A stretch of DNA of 64,000 nucleotides from NCBI RefSeq assembly GCF_018332715.1, contig NZ_BOQP01000024.1, positions 62,001 through 126,000 on the forward strand, in the 5' to 3' direction. A program made the translations under genes and the position numbers. Position 1 is the first letter of the stretch; each line of letters starts with the position of its first letter. Source of the DNA: Winogradskya consettensis (GTDB lineage Bacteria > Actinomycetota > Actinomycetes > Mycobacteriales > Micromonosporaceae). Shown piece after piece: positions 41,447-49,444 of this stretch. The notes under the pieces were generated by a model that was not told the origin of the DNA, did not search any database, and saw nothing but the letters and a program-made list of their open reading frames with translations.

Positions 41447-42202
41447 TCAGGTGCCGGAACGGCGCCCGTAGACCTTCACCGTGGAACCGATCTTGCCGAT
41501 GCCGTAGTAGGCCTTGGCGTCGGCCGGCAGCATGTTGATGCAGCCGTGCGAACCACGCCACGCGTCATGGATGTACGTGGTCGTCTGGTGGAAACCGATA
41601 CCACCGACGAAACGCTGCCAGTAGGGCATCCACACCGAGTAGGGGTTCGACCATTCCTTCTTGGTGCGCTTGTTGATCTTGTAGGTCCCGGCCGGCGTCC
41701 GGTGACCCTTCATGCCGCTGCGGATCACAGTGGGCTTCTTGTAGACCTTGCCGTTCTTCATCACGAACGTGGTCTGGTGCGTCAGGTCCACGCAGAACGT
41801 GAGACCCGACTTCTTCGCCTTGCACGCCGACGTCTTCGTGTCGGCGAGCCGCTTGGCCACGCCGAACGTCGTCGGGCCGGCGAGTCCCTGGGCCGGCTTG
41901 ATGCCGAACCGGCTCTGGAACTTCTTGATCGCCGAGCAGTCGGCGGCGGACTGCTTGCCGTCGACCGAGACGGCGCCGAAGCCACCGATCTTCTTGAGGT
42001 AGCCCTCGACCTGCTTCTGGTACTTGCCGGTGGCGCACGAAGCCGCGGCGGCCTTCGTGACGACAACTGCGGCAACCGGTGCCGCGCTGACGGTCCGGGG
42101 CGCGGCCGAAGCCACACCCGGTGCCAGCACGGCAGCGCCCAGGCCACCGCAGACCGCCACCGCAAGCGCGGCAACGGCGAGGCGTGCGGAAACCCGCTGC
42201 AC
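41447..42202 (-). CDS. Secreted L,D-transpeptidase with peptidoglycan-binding-like domain
   Basis: The protein of about 250 residues has a signal peptide (SARLAVAALAVAVCGGLGAA), then a small domain with paired cysteines (YQKQVEGYLKKIGGFGAVSV, then FQSRFGIKPAQGLAGPTTFG) resembling PG_binding_1. A YkuD catalytic domain follows, with the motif HDAWRGSHGCINM carrying the nucleophilic Cys. It should form 3-3 cross-links in peptidoglycan or attach proteins to it. A GTG at 42202 and a TTG at 42208 are both possible; GGAGG lies 5 bases before the TTG and 11 before the GTG. The CAP-domain gene lies directly upstream on the same strand. Confidence 0.87.
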   Translation of the reverse strand: MQRVSARLAVAALAVAVCGGLGAAVLAPGVASAAPRTVSAAPVAAVVVTKAAAASCATGKYQKQVEGYLKKIGGFGAVSVDGKQSAADCSAIKKFQSRFGIKPAQGLAGPTTFGVAKRLADTKTSACKAKKSGLTFCVDLTHQTTFVMKNGKVYKKPTVIRSGMKGHRTPAGTYKINKRTKKEWSNPYSVWMPYWQRFVGGIGFHQTTTYIHDAWRGSHGCINMLPADAKAYYGIGKIGSTVKVYGRRSGT

Positions 42203-42353
42203 TCCCAAAACGTCCTCCCGAGGAGATGTGTCCGCACATCGAAACACACCGGTGCGACGATCCGAATCCGCCGCATGACCGTTGGCACGAACCCGGGAGT
42301 CCAGGACCGCCAGGCCAAAGGTCATAAGCCGCGCAAAACCCTCAAGAAACTCG

Positions 42354-43895
42354 TTACGACGTCGTTATTGGCACTGCGGAAACCTGCACCCAGAACGGGG
42401 TCCGGTCCGCGGCGAACGCCAGCCCGAACCCGGTCTCCCGCAGCCCGCAGTCCATGATGTTCTCCCGGTGCGCCGGGCTGTGCCACCAGGCGTCGACCAC
42501 CGCACGCACGCTGCTCTGACCGCGCGCGATGTTCTCGCTGTAACGCCGCCATCGATACCCTGCGTGATCGAGGCGCTGCCCCGCTTGCGCTCCGGAGCGG
42601 TCCTCATGCGCGAAATAGTCATGACGGGCCATATCCGCTGCGTGACCGTCGGCCGCGGCGATCAGCTTGCGGTCCAGCCCCAGATCCGCACACCCGCCTG
42701 CCTGGCGGTGCGCGTTGATCAGCTTCAGGGCCTGCCGCTGCACGTCGCCGTCGGGATCGCCGCCTTCGGCGATCACCGCCCGCCGCTCCCCCGGTTCGTC
42801 GCGGATTTCCTGAGCTGCCTTCTTCGCGGCATTACGGGTTATTGCCGTAATTGCGGCTATTTCCAGAGATATTTTCTGTACGCCGGAAAGCGCGCTCAGA
42901 GCACCCGCCGGCAGATGTGTTGTGGGCAATTTAGTTGTGCCCAATTTAGTTGTGGGCAATTTAGTTGCACGCAATTGATTGCCGGGTGAAGCAGTTGCGT
43001 CCGACTCGAAGCCGGGCGAACCGGGGTCACCGGCGCCGGCCCCGGACGAGCCGGCAGCGCCCGACCCGGCGGTAGGCGAGCCGGCGGCACCCTGCCCGAC
43101 CCTGGACGAGCCGGCGGCACCTGGCTCAGCCCCGGACGAACCGCCGGCACCCGATCCGGCCGCGGACGAACCGGCGGCGTCCAGCCCGCCGACAGGTGAG
43201 CCGGCACCACCCGGCCCGGCACCACCCGGCCCCGCAGCACCCGACCCGGCACCACCCGGCCCCGCGGCACCCGGCCCCGCAGCACCCGACCCGGCACCAC
43301 CCGGCCCCGCGGCACCCGGCCCCGCGGCACCCTGCCCGGCGGCACCCGACCCGGCACCACCCGGCCCGGCGGCACCCGACCCGGCACCACCCGGCCCCGC
43401 AGCACCCGACCCGGCACCACCCGGCCCCGCGGCACCCGGCCCCGCGGCACCCTGCCCGGCGGCACCCGGCCCAGCAGCACCCGGCCCAGCAGCACCCGGC
43501 CCAGCAGCACCCGGCCCAGCAGCACCCGGCCCAGCAGCACCCGGCCCAGCAGCACCCGACCCGGCAGCACCCGGCCCAGCAGCACCCGACCCGGCAGCAC
43601 CCGGCCCAGCAGCACCCGACCCGGCAGCACCCGGCCCAGCAGCACCTGGCCCGGCGGCGGCACCCGGCCCCGCGGCAGGTGAGCCGGCGGTATCCCGGCC
43701 GGTCCCGGAGAAGCCGGCGGCGTTGGATCCGGCCGGGGAGGGGGCAGCCGCGGGTGGCGCGACGGCCCGGCCGGTCGGATCGGACTGGGTGGTGCGGTCG
43801 GGGTGGGATGGGGACAGGGGGCCGGTGGTGATGAGGATGGCGCCGGTGAGGATGGCTGCGGCCGCGGTGGTGGAGACGACGAGGGGTTGGCGCAT
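42354..43895 (-). CDS. Secreted CAP-domain protein with a long Pro-Gly-Ala repeat stalk
   Basis: The 513-residue protein starts with a signal-like hydrophobic stretch (LVVSTTAAAAILTGAILITT). It continues with about 165 residues of PGAAG/SGAAG pentapeptide repeats at about 70-235, then Ser/Gly/Ala-rich spacers and a Thr/Lys/Leu repeat (TKLPTTKLGTTKLPTTHLP). The C-terminal 120 residues form a CAP/SCP domain: INAHRQAGGC, HAADMARHDYFAHEDRSG, YSENIARG and WWHSPAHRENIMDCG, which carry the His/Glu cavity residues. Bacterial CAP proteins of this kind (YkwD-like) are secreted and of unknown activity. The stalk probably carries the domain through the wall. GAGAGG precedes the ATG. Confidence 0.88.
   Translation of the reverse strand: MRQPLVVSTTAAAAILTGAILITTGPLSPSHPDRTTQSDPTGRAVAPPAAAPSPAGSNAAGFSGTGRDTAGSPAAGPGAAAGPGAAGPGAAGSGAAGPGAAGSGAAGPGAAGSGAAGPGAAGPGAAGPGAAGPGAAGPGAAGPGAAGQGAAGPGAAGPGGAGSGAAGPGGAGSGAAGPGGAGSGAAGQGAAGPGAAGPGGAGSGAAGPGAAGPGGAGSGAAGPGGAGPGGAGSPVGGLDAAGSSAAGSGAGGSSGAEPGAAGSSRVGQGAAGSPTAGSGAAGSSGAGAGDPGSPGFESDATASPGNQLRATKLPTTKLGTTKLPTTHLPAGALSALSGVQKISLEIAAITAITRNAAKKAAQEIRDEPGERRAVIAEGGDPDGDVQRQALKLINAHRQAGGCADLGLDRKLIAAADGHAADMARHDYFAHEDRSGAQAGQRLDHAGYRWRRYSENIARGQSSVRAVVDAWWHSPAHRENIMDCGLRETGFGLAFAADRTPFWVQVSAVPITTS
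42920..42979. repeat. A+T-rich 15-base repeat, four copies
   Basis: Units TTGTGGGCAATTTAG, TTGTGCCCAATTTAG, TTGTGGGCAATTTAG and TTGCACGCAATTGAT follow one another. They encode a five-residue Thr/Lys/Leu repeat in the CAP protein, but their base composition is strikingly A+T-rich for this genome. Confidence 0.9.
43190..43680. repeat. 15-base repeat array encoding the PGAAG stalk
   Basis: About thirty units like GCAGCACCCGGCCCA or GGCACCACCCGGCCC run in phase with the CAP-protein frame. Neighbouring copies are often identical at DNA level (for example 43475-43560), which points to recent expansion by slippage or unequal exchange. Confidence 0.9.
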
Positions 43896-44183
43896 GGCGT
43901 TGGCCTCTCAGGTCGCGGCGGCGCCGGAGGGGCGGTCGCCTTGCCGGGGACCAACGGCGGGGCCGGGCGACGGTGACTGCGGGCGGGGGCGGTGGGCGGG
44001 CTTCGGGCGTACCGTGAAATGGGGGGTTGAGCTGGATCTTTGGGGGTGGTGCGGGGTGGGTGGGCATCGCACAGTCGCACGGACAAATGGGACACTTCAT
44101 TCTTGCGGGGTAAGCCGGGGAGGTGAACTTGGCGACCGTGCGGACGGTCCCTGGCGACCGCCTGGCGTAGCTACCGTTTCGCG
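43896..44183. other. Divergent intergenic region
   Basis: About 290 bases separate the CAP-protein start from the acyltransferase start. The strand bias is strong, with G-runs on the plus strand. I see no gene or convincing promoter pair. Confidence 0.5.
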
Positions 44184-45503
44184 GTGCGTAACCGCTACCT
44201 GGATCTGCTCCGCGCCGCCGCCATCCTGCGGGTCGTGGTCTACCACCTGTTCGGCTGGCCGTGGCTGTCGATTCTGTTGCCTGCGATGGGCATCATGTTC
44301 GCGCTGGCCGGTTCGCTGACAGCCGCCTCTCTCGACAAGCGTTCCGCCGGGAAGGTCGTGACCTCCCGGCTGCGCCGCCTGCTGCCACCGTTGTGGCTGC
44401 TCGGGGCGCTCGCCGTACCTTTCATGATCTATCTGGGGTGGGCCGGGCAGGACGGCGGTGAGTCGCCGTGGAGCTGGAAGCTCGGGCTGTGGATCCTGCC
44501 GGTCGGTGATCCGCCGGGCAGCATCGCGGGCATCGACGCGTGGGAGCCGCTCTGGTACATCCGGGCGTACCTGTGGTTCGTGGTGTTGTCGCCGTTGATG
44601 TATCTCGCCTACAAGAAGACCGGGTGGTTCGCGGTGGCCACCCCGCTGGTGCTGCTGGCGGTGCTGGACCGGACCGGGTTCTCGTTGCCGTTCGGGCGGG
44701 CGGACTCGGCGATGTGGGATTTTGTGACGTACGGGGCGTGCTGGGTCGCCGGGTTCGCGCATCATGACGGGCGGCTGTTCCGGCTGCGGGCGGGGATCGC
44801 GTATCCGCTGGTGGCGGTGCTGGGTGCCGCGGCTCTGTACTGGCTGCACGGGCACGGGGCGGACACCGACTACGACCTGAACGAGTTGCCCGAGGCGCAG
44901 GCGCTCTGGTCGGTGGCGTTCGTGATCCTGGCGTTGCGCTGGCGGCCGGACATGACGTGGCTGACGTACGTGCGGCCGCTCGACCGGACGGTGACGCTGC
45001 TCAACGGGCGGGCCGTGACGATCTACCTGTGGCACAACATCGCGATCGCGGCGATCTGGCCGGTGCTGACCGTGCTGGCGCTCGACGATCTGAGCGGCGG
45101 CATGGAGGGGCCGATCGAGCTGGCCATGACGCTGCTGCTCACGGGGGTCGCGGTGCTGGCGTTCGGCTGGGCGGAGGATCTCGCCGCCAGGAGGAAGCCC
45201 CGGCTCTGGCCCGCGGCGCCGGCCACCGCCCGAGCCACGCCCGGCGGCGATGGCGGCGGTCCAGGCGCACCGGCCACCCCGCCGGCGACGCCGATACAGC
45301 AGGCACGCCCGGACGTCGCGGGTGACATCTACGAGGATGAGCCGACCCTGTCGATCGGGATCGGGACGCCGGAGCAGCGCCGCCCGGTCGAGGATCACGA
45401 CGGCCCGCTCGACCGGTACGGCCCGGTCCACGAACCGGGGCCCGAGCTCCACGCCGAGGAGGAGCCCTCGGTCACCTGGTTCAGCCAGCCCGAGAAGCAT
45501 TGA
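44184..45503 (+). CDS. Acyltransferase 3 family membrane protein with acidic tail
   Basis: The 439-residue protein has about ten membrane helices. It opens with RNRYLDLLRAAAILRVVVYHLFG, in which the family Arg and His residues fall in the expected places, followed by MGIMFALAGSLTAASL and SRLRRLLPPLWLLGALAVP. After the last helix comes a cytoplasmic tail of about 100 residues, Pro/Asp/Glu-rich and probably disordered. The enzyme likely acylates an envelope sugar or polymer; neighbouring wall-acting genes (CAP, L,D-transpeptidase) agree with that. It starts with GTG and is a distant relative of the protein at 23795-25081. Confidence 0.85.
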   Translation: MRNRYLDLLRAAAILRVVVYHLFGWPWLSILLPAMGIMFALAGSLTAASLDKRSAGKVVTSRLRRLLPPLWLLGALAVPFMIYLGWAGQDGGESPWSWKLGLWILPVGDPPGSIAGIDAWEPLWYIRAYLWFVVLSPLMYLAYKKTGWFAVATPLVLLAVLDRTGFSLPFGRADSAMWDFVTYGACWVAGFAHHDGRLFRLRAGIAYPLVAVLGAAALYWLHGHGADTDYDLNELPEAQALWSVAFVILALRWRPDMTWLTYVRPLDRTVTLLNGRAVTIYLWHNIAIAAIWPVLTVLALDDLSGGMEGPIELAMTLLLTGVAVLAFGWAEDLAARRKPRLWPAAPATARATPGGDGGGPGAPATPPATPIQQARPDVAGDIYEDEPTLSIGIGTPEQRRPVEDHDGPLDRYGPVHEPGPELHAEEEPSVTWFSQPEKH

Positions 45504-45568
45504 ACGACGAGATGGGCGGAATGAAACATTCTCACCGATGCGGGGTAATTGCCCGCTAGCCTGAGGCG

Positions 45569-46045
45569 ATGGGGCAGCCCGGACAGACGGTGCCACCGGC
45601 AGGGACGCCTGCCGGTGTGCCGTCGCTGGTGTTCCGGGCGGGTTCGCTGCTGTGTGCGCTGCGGCTGGACGAGGTCATCGAGACCATGCGGCCGCTGGCC
45701 ACCCACCCCCTCGCGGGCACCCCGGCGTACGTGAGCGGCATCTGCATCATGCGGGGCGTGCCCACCCTGGTGGTGGATGTGGCGCGGCTGCTCGGGGGTG
45801 GCGAGGCCGAGGTCGTGCGGTTCGTCGCGGTGCGGACCGAGCGCGGCCCGGTGGCGTTCGCGACCGGGGCCATCGGCGGCGTACGCCCGGTCGCCGCGGA
45901 CACCGCCGGCCGGCAGGAGGCGCTGCTCGGTGACGCCCCGGCCCGCCTCGTGGCCGCGATCGGGACGATCGACGCGGAACCGGTGCTGCTGCTGCAGAGC
46001 ATGCGCCTGGTCCCCGACGAGGTGTGGGCGGCGGCCGCGGCATGA
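45569..46045 (+). CDS. cheW: CheW-like chemosensory coupling protein, first copy
   Basis: The 158-residue protein has the CheW fold: SLVFRAGSLLCALRLDEVIE at the start, GTPAYVSGICIMRGVPTLVVDVARLL in the middle and a beta-strand-rich end. CheW proteins link the receptor to the CheA kinase at the inner face of the membrane. It heads a seven-gene operon; every downstream gene overlaps the previous one by four bases. A second CheW copy lies two genes on. In Wsp clusters two CheW-like proteins (WspB and WspD) are likewise present. Confidence 0.9.
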   Translation: MGQPGQTVPPAGTPAGVPSLVFRAGSLLCALRLDEVIETMRPLATHPLAGTPAYVSGICIMRGVPTLVVDVARLLGGGEAEVVRFVAVRTERGPVAFATGAIGGVRPVAADTAGRQEALLGDAPARLVAAIGTIDAEPVLLLQSMRLVPDEVWAAAAA

Positions 46046-47442
46046 GCGCTGACGTCGAGCGGTTCCGGGCGGTGCTCTCCGCGAAGCTGGGCTGGGTCTT
46101 CGATCCGAGTGACAGCCCGCAGCTGGCCCAGGTGCTCGCGAAGCGGGCCGGCGCGGCGCGGCTGGACCAGGCCGCGTACCTCGCGAAGCTGTCCGGCGGT
46201 GGGCCCTGGCCGGCGGAGATGAACGCGCTCGCCGAGGAACTCACGATCAACGAGACGTACTTCTTCCGGCACGGTGAGCAGTTCCGGGCCCTGCAGGAGG
46301 CGGCGCTGCCCGAGCGGATCCAGGACCGGTCGAGCCAGCGGGTGCTGCGGATGCTGTCGGTGGGGTGCTCGTCGGGTGAGGAGGCGTACACCCTGGCGAT
46401 CGTGGCCCGGGAGCTCCAGCCGGGCCCGGACTGGATCGTGTCGGTGCTGGGCCTGGACGCGAGCCCGACGGTACTCAAGCGCGCCGCCGCCGCCCGGTAC
46501 TCCGCGTGGTCGTTGCGGGAGACCCCGGACACGATCCGCCAGCGCTGGTTCCACCCCCGGGACGGGCTGTACGAGCTGGACGCCGGCATCCGGTCGACGG
46601 TGCAGTTCCGGCAGTACAACGTGGCGACCGAGGACGTGTCGCTCTGGCGCGCCGAGCAGTACGACGTGATCTTCTGCCGGAACCTGCTGATGTATCTCAC
46701 GCCGGAGGTGCAGGCGGAGCTGGTACGCAGGATGACCCGCTCGCTCGCCACCGGCGGCTACCTCTTCCTCGGGCACACCGACTCGCTCGGCAGCCGCCCC
46801 GACGGTCTCGAGCCGATGCACACGCACCGCACGTTCTACTACCGCCGCTCCACGGTGTCGACGATGCCGCCGCCGGCTCCGGCACCGATGCCCCCGCCTC
46901 GCGTGGAGAAACGCGCAGAGACGAAAGAACCGGCAAGACACAGCGACGCGTACGACCGCGCGCTGGGCCTGCTGCGTGACGAACGGTTCGCCGATGCGCT
47001 GACCGTGATCGAGACGGACCCGCCCGAGCGCCCGGAGCCACGGGAGCGGTTGCTGCACGGGGTGCTGCTGGCCCAGGCCGGGCGGCTGCGGGACGCCGAG
47101 ACGATCTGCCGGCGCCTGCTCGACACCGACGGGCTCTACGCCGACGCGCATCACCAGCTCGCCGTCTGCCTCGAGGGTGCGGGCGACGTGTCCGGGGCGC
47201 TCGAGCAGTACCGGCTGGCCGCGTACGTGGATCAGGATTTCGCCATGCCGCGGCTGCGGCTGGGGCTGCTGGCCCGCCGCCGGGGTGAGAACCGGGTGGC
47301 CGGTCCGGAGCTGGAGCGGGCCCTGGCGCTGCTGCGCCAGGAGCACGAGGACCGGATCGCGCTGTTCGGCGGTGGTTTCGGCCGCATCGCGCTGACCACT
47401 CTGTGCCGGGCCGAGCTCGATGCCTGTGGGGTACGCCGATGA
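46042..47442 (+). CDS. cheR: CheR methyltransferase with C-terminal TPR repeats
   Basis: The 466-residue protein methylates receptor glutamates using S-adenosylmethionine. The CheR core includes LTINETYFFRHGEQF, motif I LSVGCSSGEEAYTLAI, and YDVIFCRNLLMYLTPE. After a Pro-rich linker near residue 280, TPR helices follow (DERFADALTVIE, LLHGVLLAQAGRLRDAETIC, LAVCLEGAGDVSGALEQYRL). A TPR tail on CheR is typical of WspC-like proteins and may help it recognise a receptor that lacks a docking pentapeptide. The ATG overlaps the cheW stop (ATGA). Confidence 0.93.
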   Translation: MSADVERFRAVLSAKLGWVFDPSDSPQLAQVLAKRAGAARLDQAAYLAKLSGGGPWPAEMNALAEELTINETYFFRHGEQFRALQEAALPERIQDRSSQRVLRMLSVGCSSGEEAYTLAIVARELQPGPDWIVSVLGLDASPTVLKRAAAARYSAWSLRETPDTIRQRWFHPRDGLYELDAGIRSTVQFRQYNVATEDVSLWRAEQYDVIFCRNLLMYLTPEVQAELVRRMTRSLATGGYLFLGHTDSLGSRPDGLEPMHTHRTFYYRRSTVSTMPPPAPAPMPPPRVEKRAETKEPARHSDAYDRALGLLRDERFADALTVIETDPPERPEPRERLLHGVLLAQAGRLRDAETICRRLLDTDGLYADAHHQLAVCLEGAGDVSGALEQYRLAAYVDQDFAMPRLRLGLLARRRGENRVAGPELERALALLRQEHEDRIALFGGGFGRIALTTLCRAELDACGVRR

Positions 47443-47978
47443 GCCCGACCGAAGTGACCGACCGGCTGACCGAGCTGCGCGCCGATTTCGACCGCTCGTT
47501 CGCCGAACCGGCCCGCCGCCACGACGCGGAGCACGCCGAGCTGCTCGCGGTGCATGCCGGCGGCCGCCCGTACGCGCTGCGTCTCGCCCAGGCCGCCGGG
47601 GTGCACTCGGACCGCCCCGTGACGCCGCTGCCCGGCCCGCAACCGGCCCTGCTCGGCGTCGCCGGCTTCAGCGGCGCGATCGTCCCCGTCTACGACCTGG
47701 CCGCCCTGCTCGGTCATCCCGTCCCGGAGCGTCCCCGCTGGCTGGTGCTCGCCGCGGGTTCTCCCCCGCTCGCGCTCGCCTTCCACGAGCTCGACGGGCA
47801 CGTCCGGGTGAGCGCCGCGGTCATCGTCGGGGAGCCGGACGGCCATGACGGGCGCGACGTGCTGCGCGGCATGGTCCCGCTGCCCGGCGGGACCCGCCCG
47901 ATCGTCGATCTTCCGGCCGCCCGTGCCGTCGTGCACCGGCTGACCGGCCACACACAGGATGTCTTCGAGGAGCGATGA
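47439..47978 (+). CDS. cheW: CheW-like coupling protein, second copy
   Basis: The 179-residue protein has an extra helical N-terminus (TDRLTELRADFDRSFAEPAR), then a CheW domain seen in LAVHAGGRPYALRLAQAAGV and LLGVAGFSGAIVPVYDLAALLG. It resembles WspD in position and in having an N-terminal extension. It probably forms mixed rings with the first CheW around the kinase and receptor. Overlaps of four bases on both sides imply tight translational coupling. Confidence 0.88.
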   Translation: MSPTEVTDRLTELRADFDRSFAEPARRHDAEHAELLAVHAGGRPYALRLAQAAGVHSDRPVTPLPGPQPALLGVAGFSGAIVPVYDLAALLGHPVPERPRWLVLAAGSPPLALAFHELDGHVRVSAAVIVGEPDGHDGRDVLRGMVPLPGGTRPIVDLPAARAVVHRLTGHTQDVFEER

Positions 47979-49444
47979 TGGCCAAGCGAACGTTCGGCAA
48001 CAAGCTCTGGCTGGGCTTCGGGGTCACCGTGGCGCTCACCCTGATCATGGGTACGGCGTCGGTGACCGCGCTGACCGTCGTCGTGCACGCCAAGGACGAC
48101 GCGATCAACCTCGCGGTCAACGACCTGGTGTCCGCGGAGCACCTCACCACCGAGGCGGAGAGCCGGATCAGCGACTACCGCGGCTTCCTGTTCTACGACA
48201 CCGAGGACTACCTGGACGCCACGAACTCGGACCGCGACGAATTCCTGAAGATCGTCAACCAGCTGCGCAGCACGCTCACCGATTCGACGGCCCAGTCCCT
48301 GCTGAGCACGGTGACCACCACCGAGGCGAAGCATGCCGAGGCGATCTCGGCGGTCATCGCGCTCCGGCAGCAGACCACGGACCTCGGTCCGATCCGCAAG
48401 GCCAGCAACGAGACGGTCACCCCGCTGCGCAAGGCACTGCAGACGGCCATCAAGGACCTGACCACACGGGTACGCGCGGACGTCGTCACCGCCCGCACGT
48501 CCGCCACCGACCGCGCGAACCAGGCGATCGTGCTGATCATCCTGCTGGCCCTGCTGGCCACGGCGTTCGCGGCGGGGGTGGCCTGGCGGCTGAGCCGGGA
48601 CCTGCGCCGGGAGGTGGGTGCCGCGGTCGGGCACATCCAGAGCTCGTCGGCGGAGCTGGAGGCCGCCGCCGCGCAGCAGGCCAGCGGCGGGCGTGACCAG
48701 GCCAGCGCGATGAACGAGATCACCACGACGATCAGCGAGCTGCTGATCACGTCGCGGCAGATCGCGGACAGCGCCCAGCGGGTGTCGAAGATCGCCGAGG
48801 AGACGTCGGAGGCGGCGCGCAACGGTGACGCCACGATCGAGCAGACCCGGGCGTCGATCTCCGCGATCCGCTCGCAGGTGGACCAGATCGTGCAGCACAT
48901 GCTGGCGCTCGGTGAGAAGTCCCAGCAGATCGGCGGGGTCGTCGACCTGGTCTCGGAGCTGGCCGAGCAGACGAACATCCTGGCGATCAACGCGACGATC
49001 GAGGCCAGCGGCGCCGGTGAGTGGGGGCGCAGGTTCGCGGTGGTCGCCGAGGAGATCCGCAAGCTCGCCGACCGGACGGCCGGTTCCGCCAAGGAGATCC
49101 GGGCCCTCATCGACGATGTACGCGGTGCGGTGAACACGACAGTGATGGCCACCGAGATCGGCGCGAAGTCCGTCGACGCGGGATCCCGGCAGTTCGACGA
49201 GGCGACCGGCTCGTTCCGGCGCATCGCGCACCTGGTGGCGACCACGAACGACGCGACGCGCGAGATCGAGCTGTCCACCGCGCAGCAGTCCACCGCCGTC
49301 GAGCAGGTCAACGTGGCCGCCGGCGACACGGCGCGGGTGACCCGCGAGACCGAGGCCAGCGCCGTGCAGACGAAGCAGACCGCCGCGCACCTGTCCAACC
49401 TCTCCGGTGACCTGCTCGAACTGGTGGGCACCGGTCGCCGATGA
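47975..49444 (+). CDS. Methyl-accepting chemotaxis protein
   Basis: The 489-residue receptor has an N-terminal membrane helix (LWLGFGVTVALTLIMGTASV), an extracytoplasmic helical sensor of about 150 residues resembling CHASE3/four-helix bundles, and a second helix (AIVLIILLALLATAFAAGVAW). The cytoplasmic signalling part contains LVSELAEQTNILAINATIEA, the hairpin tip that contacts CheA and CheW. It lacks a C-terminal NWETF-like pentapeptide. WspA of pseudomonads has a similar CHASE3-type sensor. The stimulus is unknown; surface contact is a thought by analogy only. The start at 47975 overlaps the previous stop, and a second ATG follows immediately. Confidence 0.93.
   Translation: MMAKRTFGNKLWLGFGVTVALTLIMGTASVTALTVVVHAKDDAINLAVNDLVSAEHLTTEAESRISDYRGFLFYDTEDYLDATNSDRDEFLKIVNQLRSTLTDSTAQSLLSTVTTTEAKHAEAISAVIALRQQTTDLGPIRKASNETVTPLRKALQTAIKDLTTRVRADVVTARTSATDRANQAIVLIILLALLATAFAAGVAWRLSRDLRREVGAAVGHIQSSSAELEAAAAQQASGGRDQASAMNEITTTISELLITSRQIADSAQRVSKIAEETSEAARNGDATIEQTRASISAIRSQVDQIVQHMLALGEKSQQIGGVVDLVSELAEQTNILAINATIEASGAGEWGRRFAVVAEEIRKLADRTAGSAKEIRALIDDVRGAVNTTVMATEIGAKSVDAGSRQFDEATGSFRRIAHLVATTNDATREIELSTAQQSTAVEQVNVAAGDTARVTRETEASAVQTKQTAAHLSNLSGDLLELVGTGRR

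Noticed and set aside
42209..42353. c-di-AMP (ydaO-type) riboswitch upstream of the L,D-transpeptidase
   Set aside because: Such switches often precede wall-hydrolase genes in actinobacteria, but I could not find the conserved core elements in this short leader.
42979..44319. 446-codon plus-strand frame of Pro/Ala repeats opposite the CAP gene
   Set aside because: It is the mirror of the PGAAG-encoding repeat. The minus-strand frame has a signal, a CAP domain and a ribosome site; this one has none.
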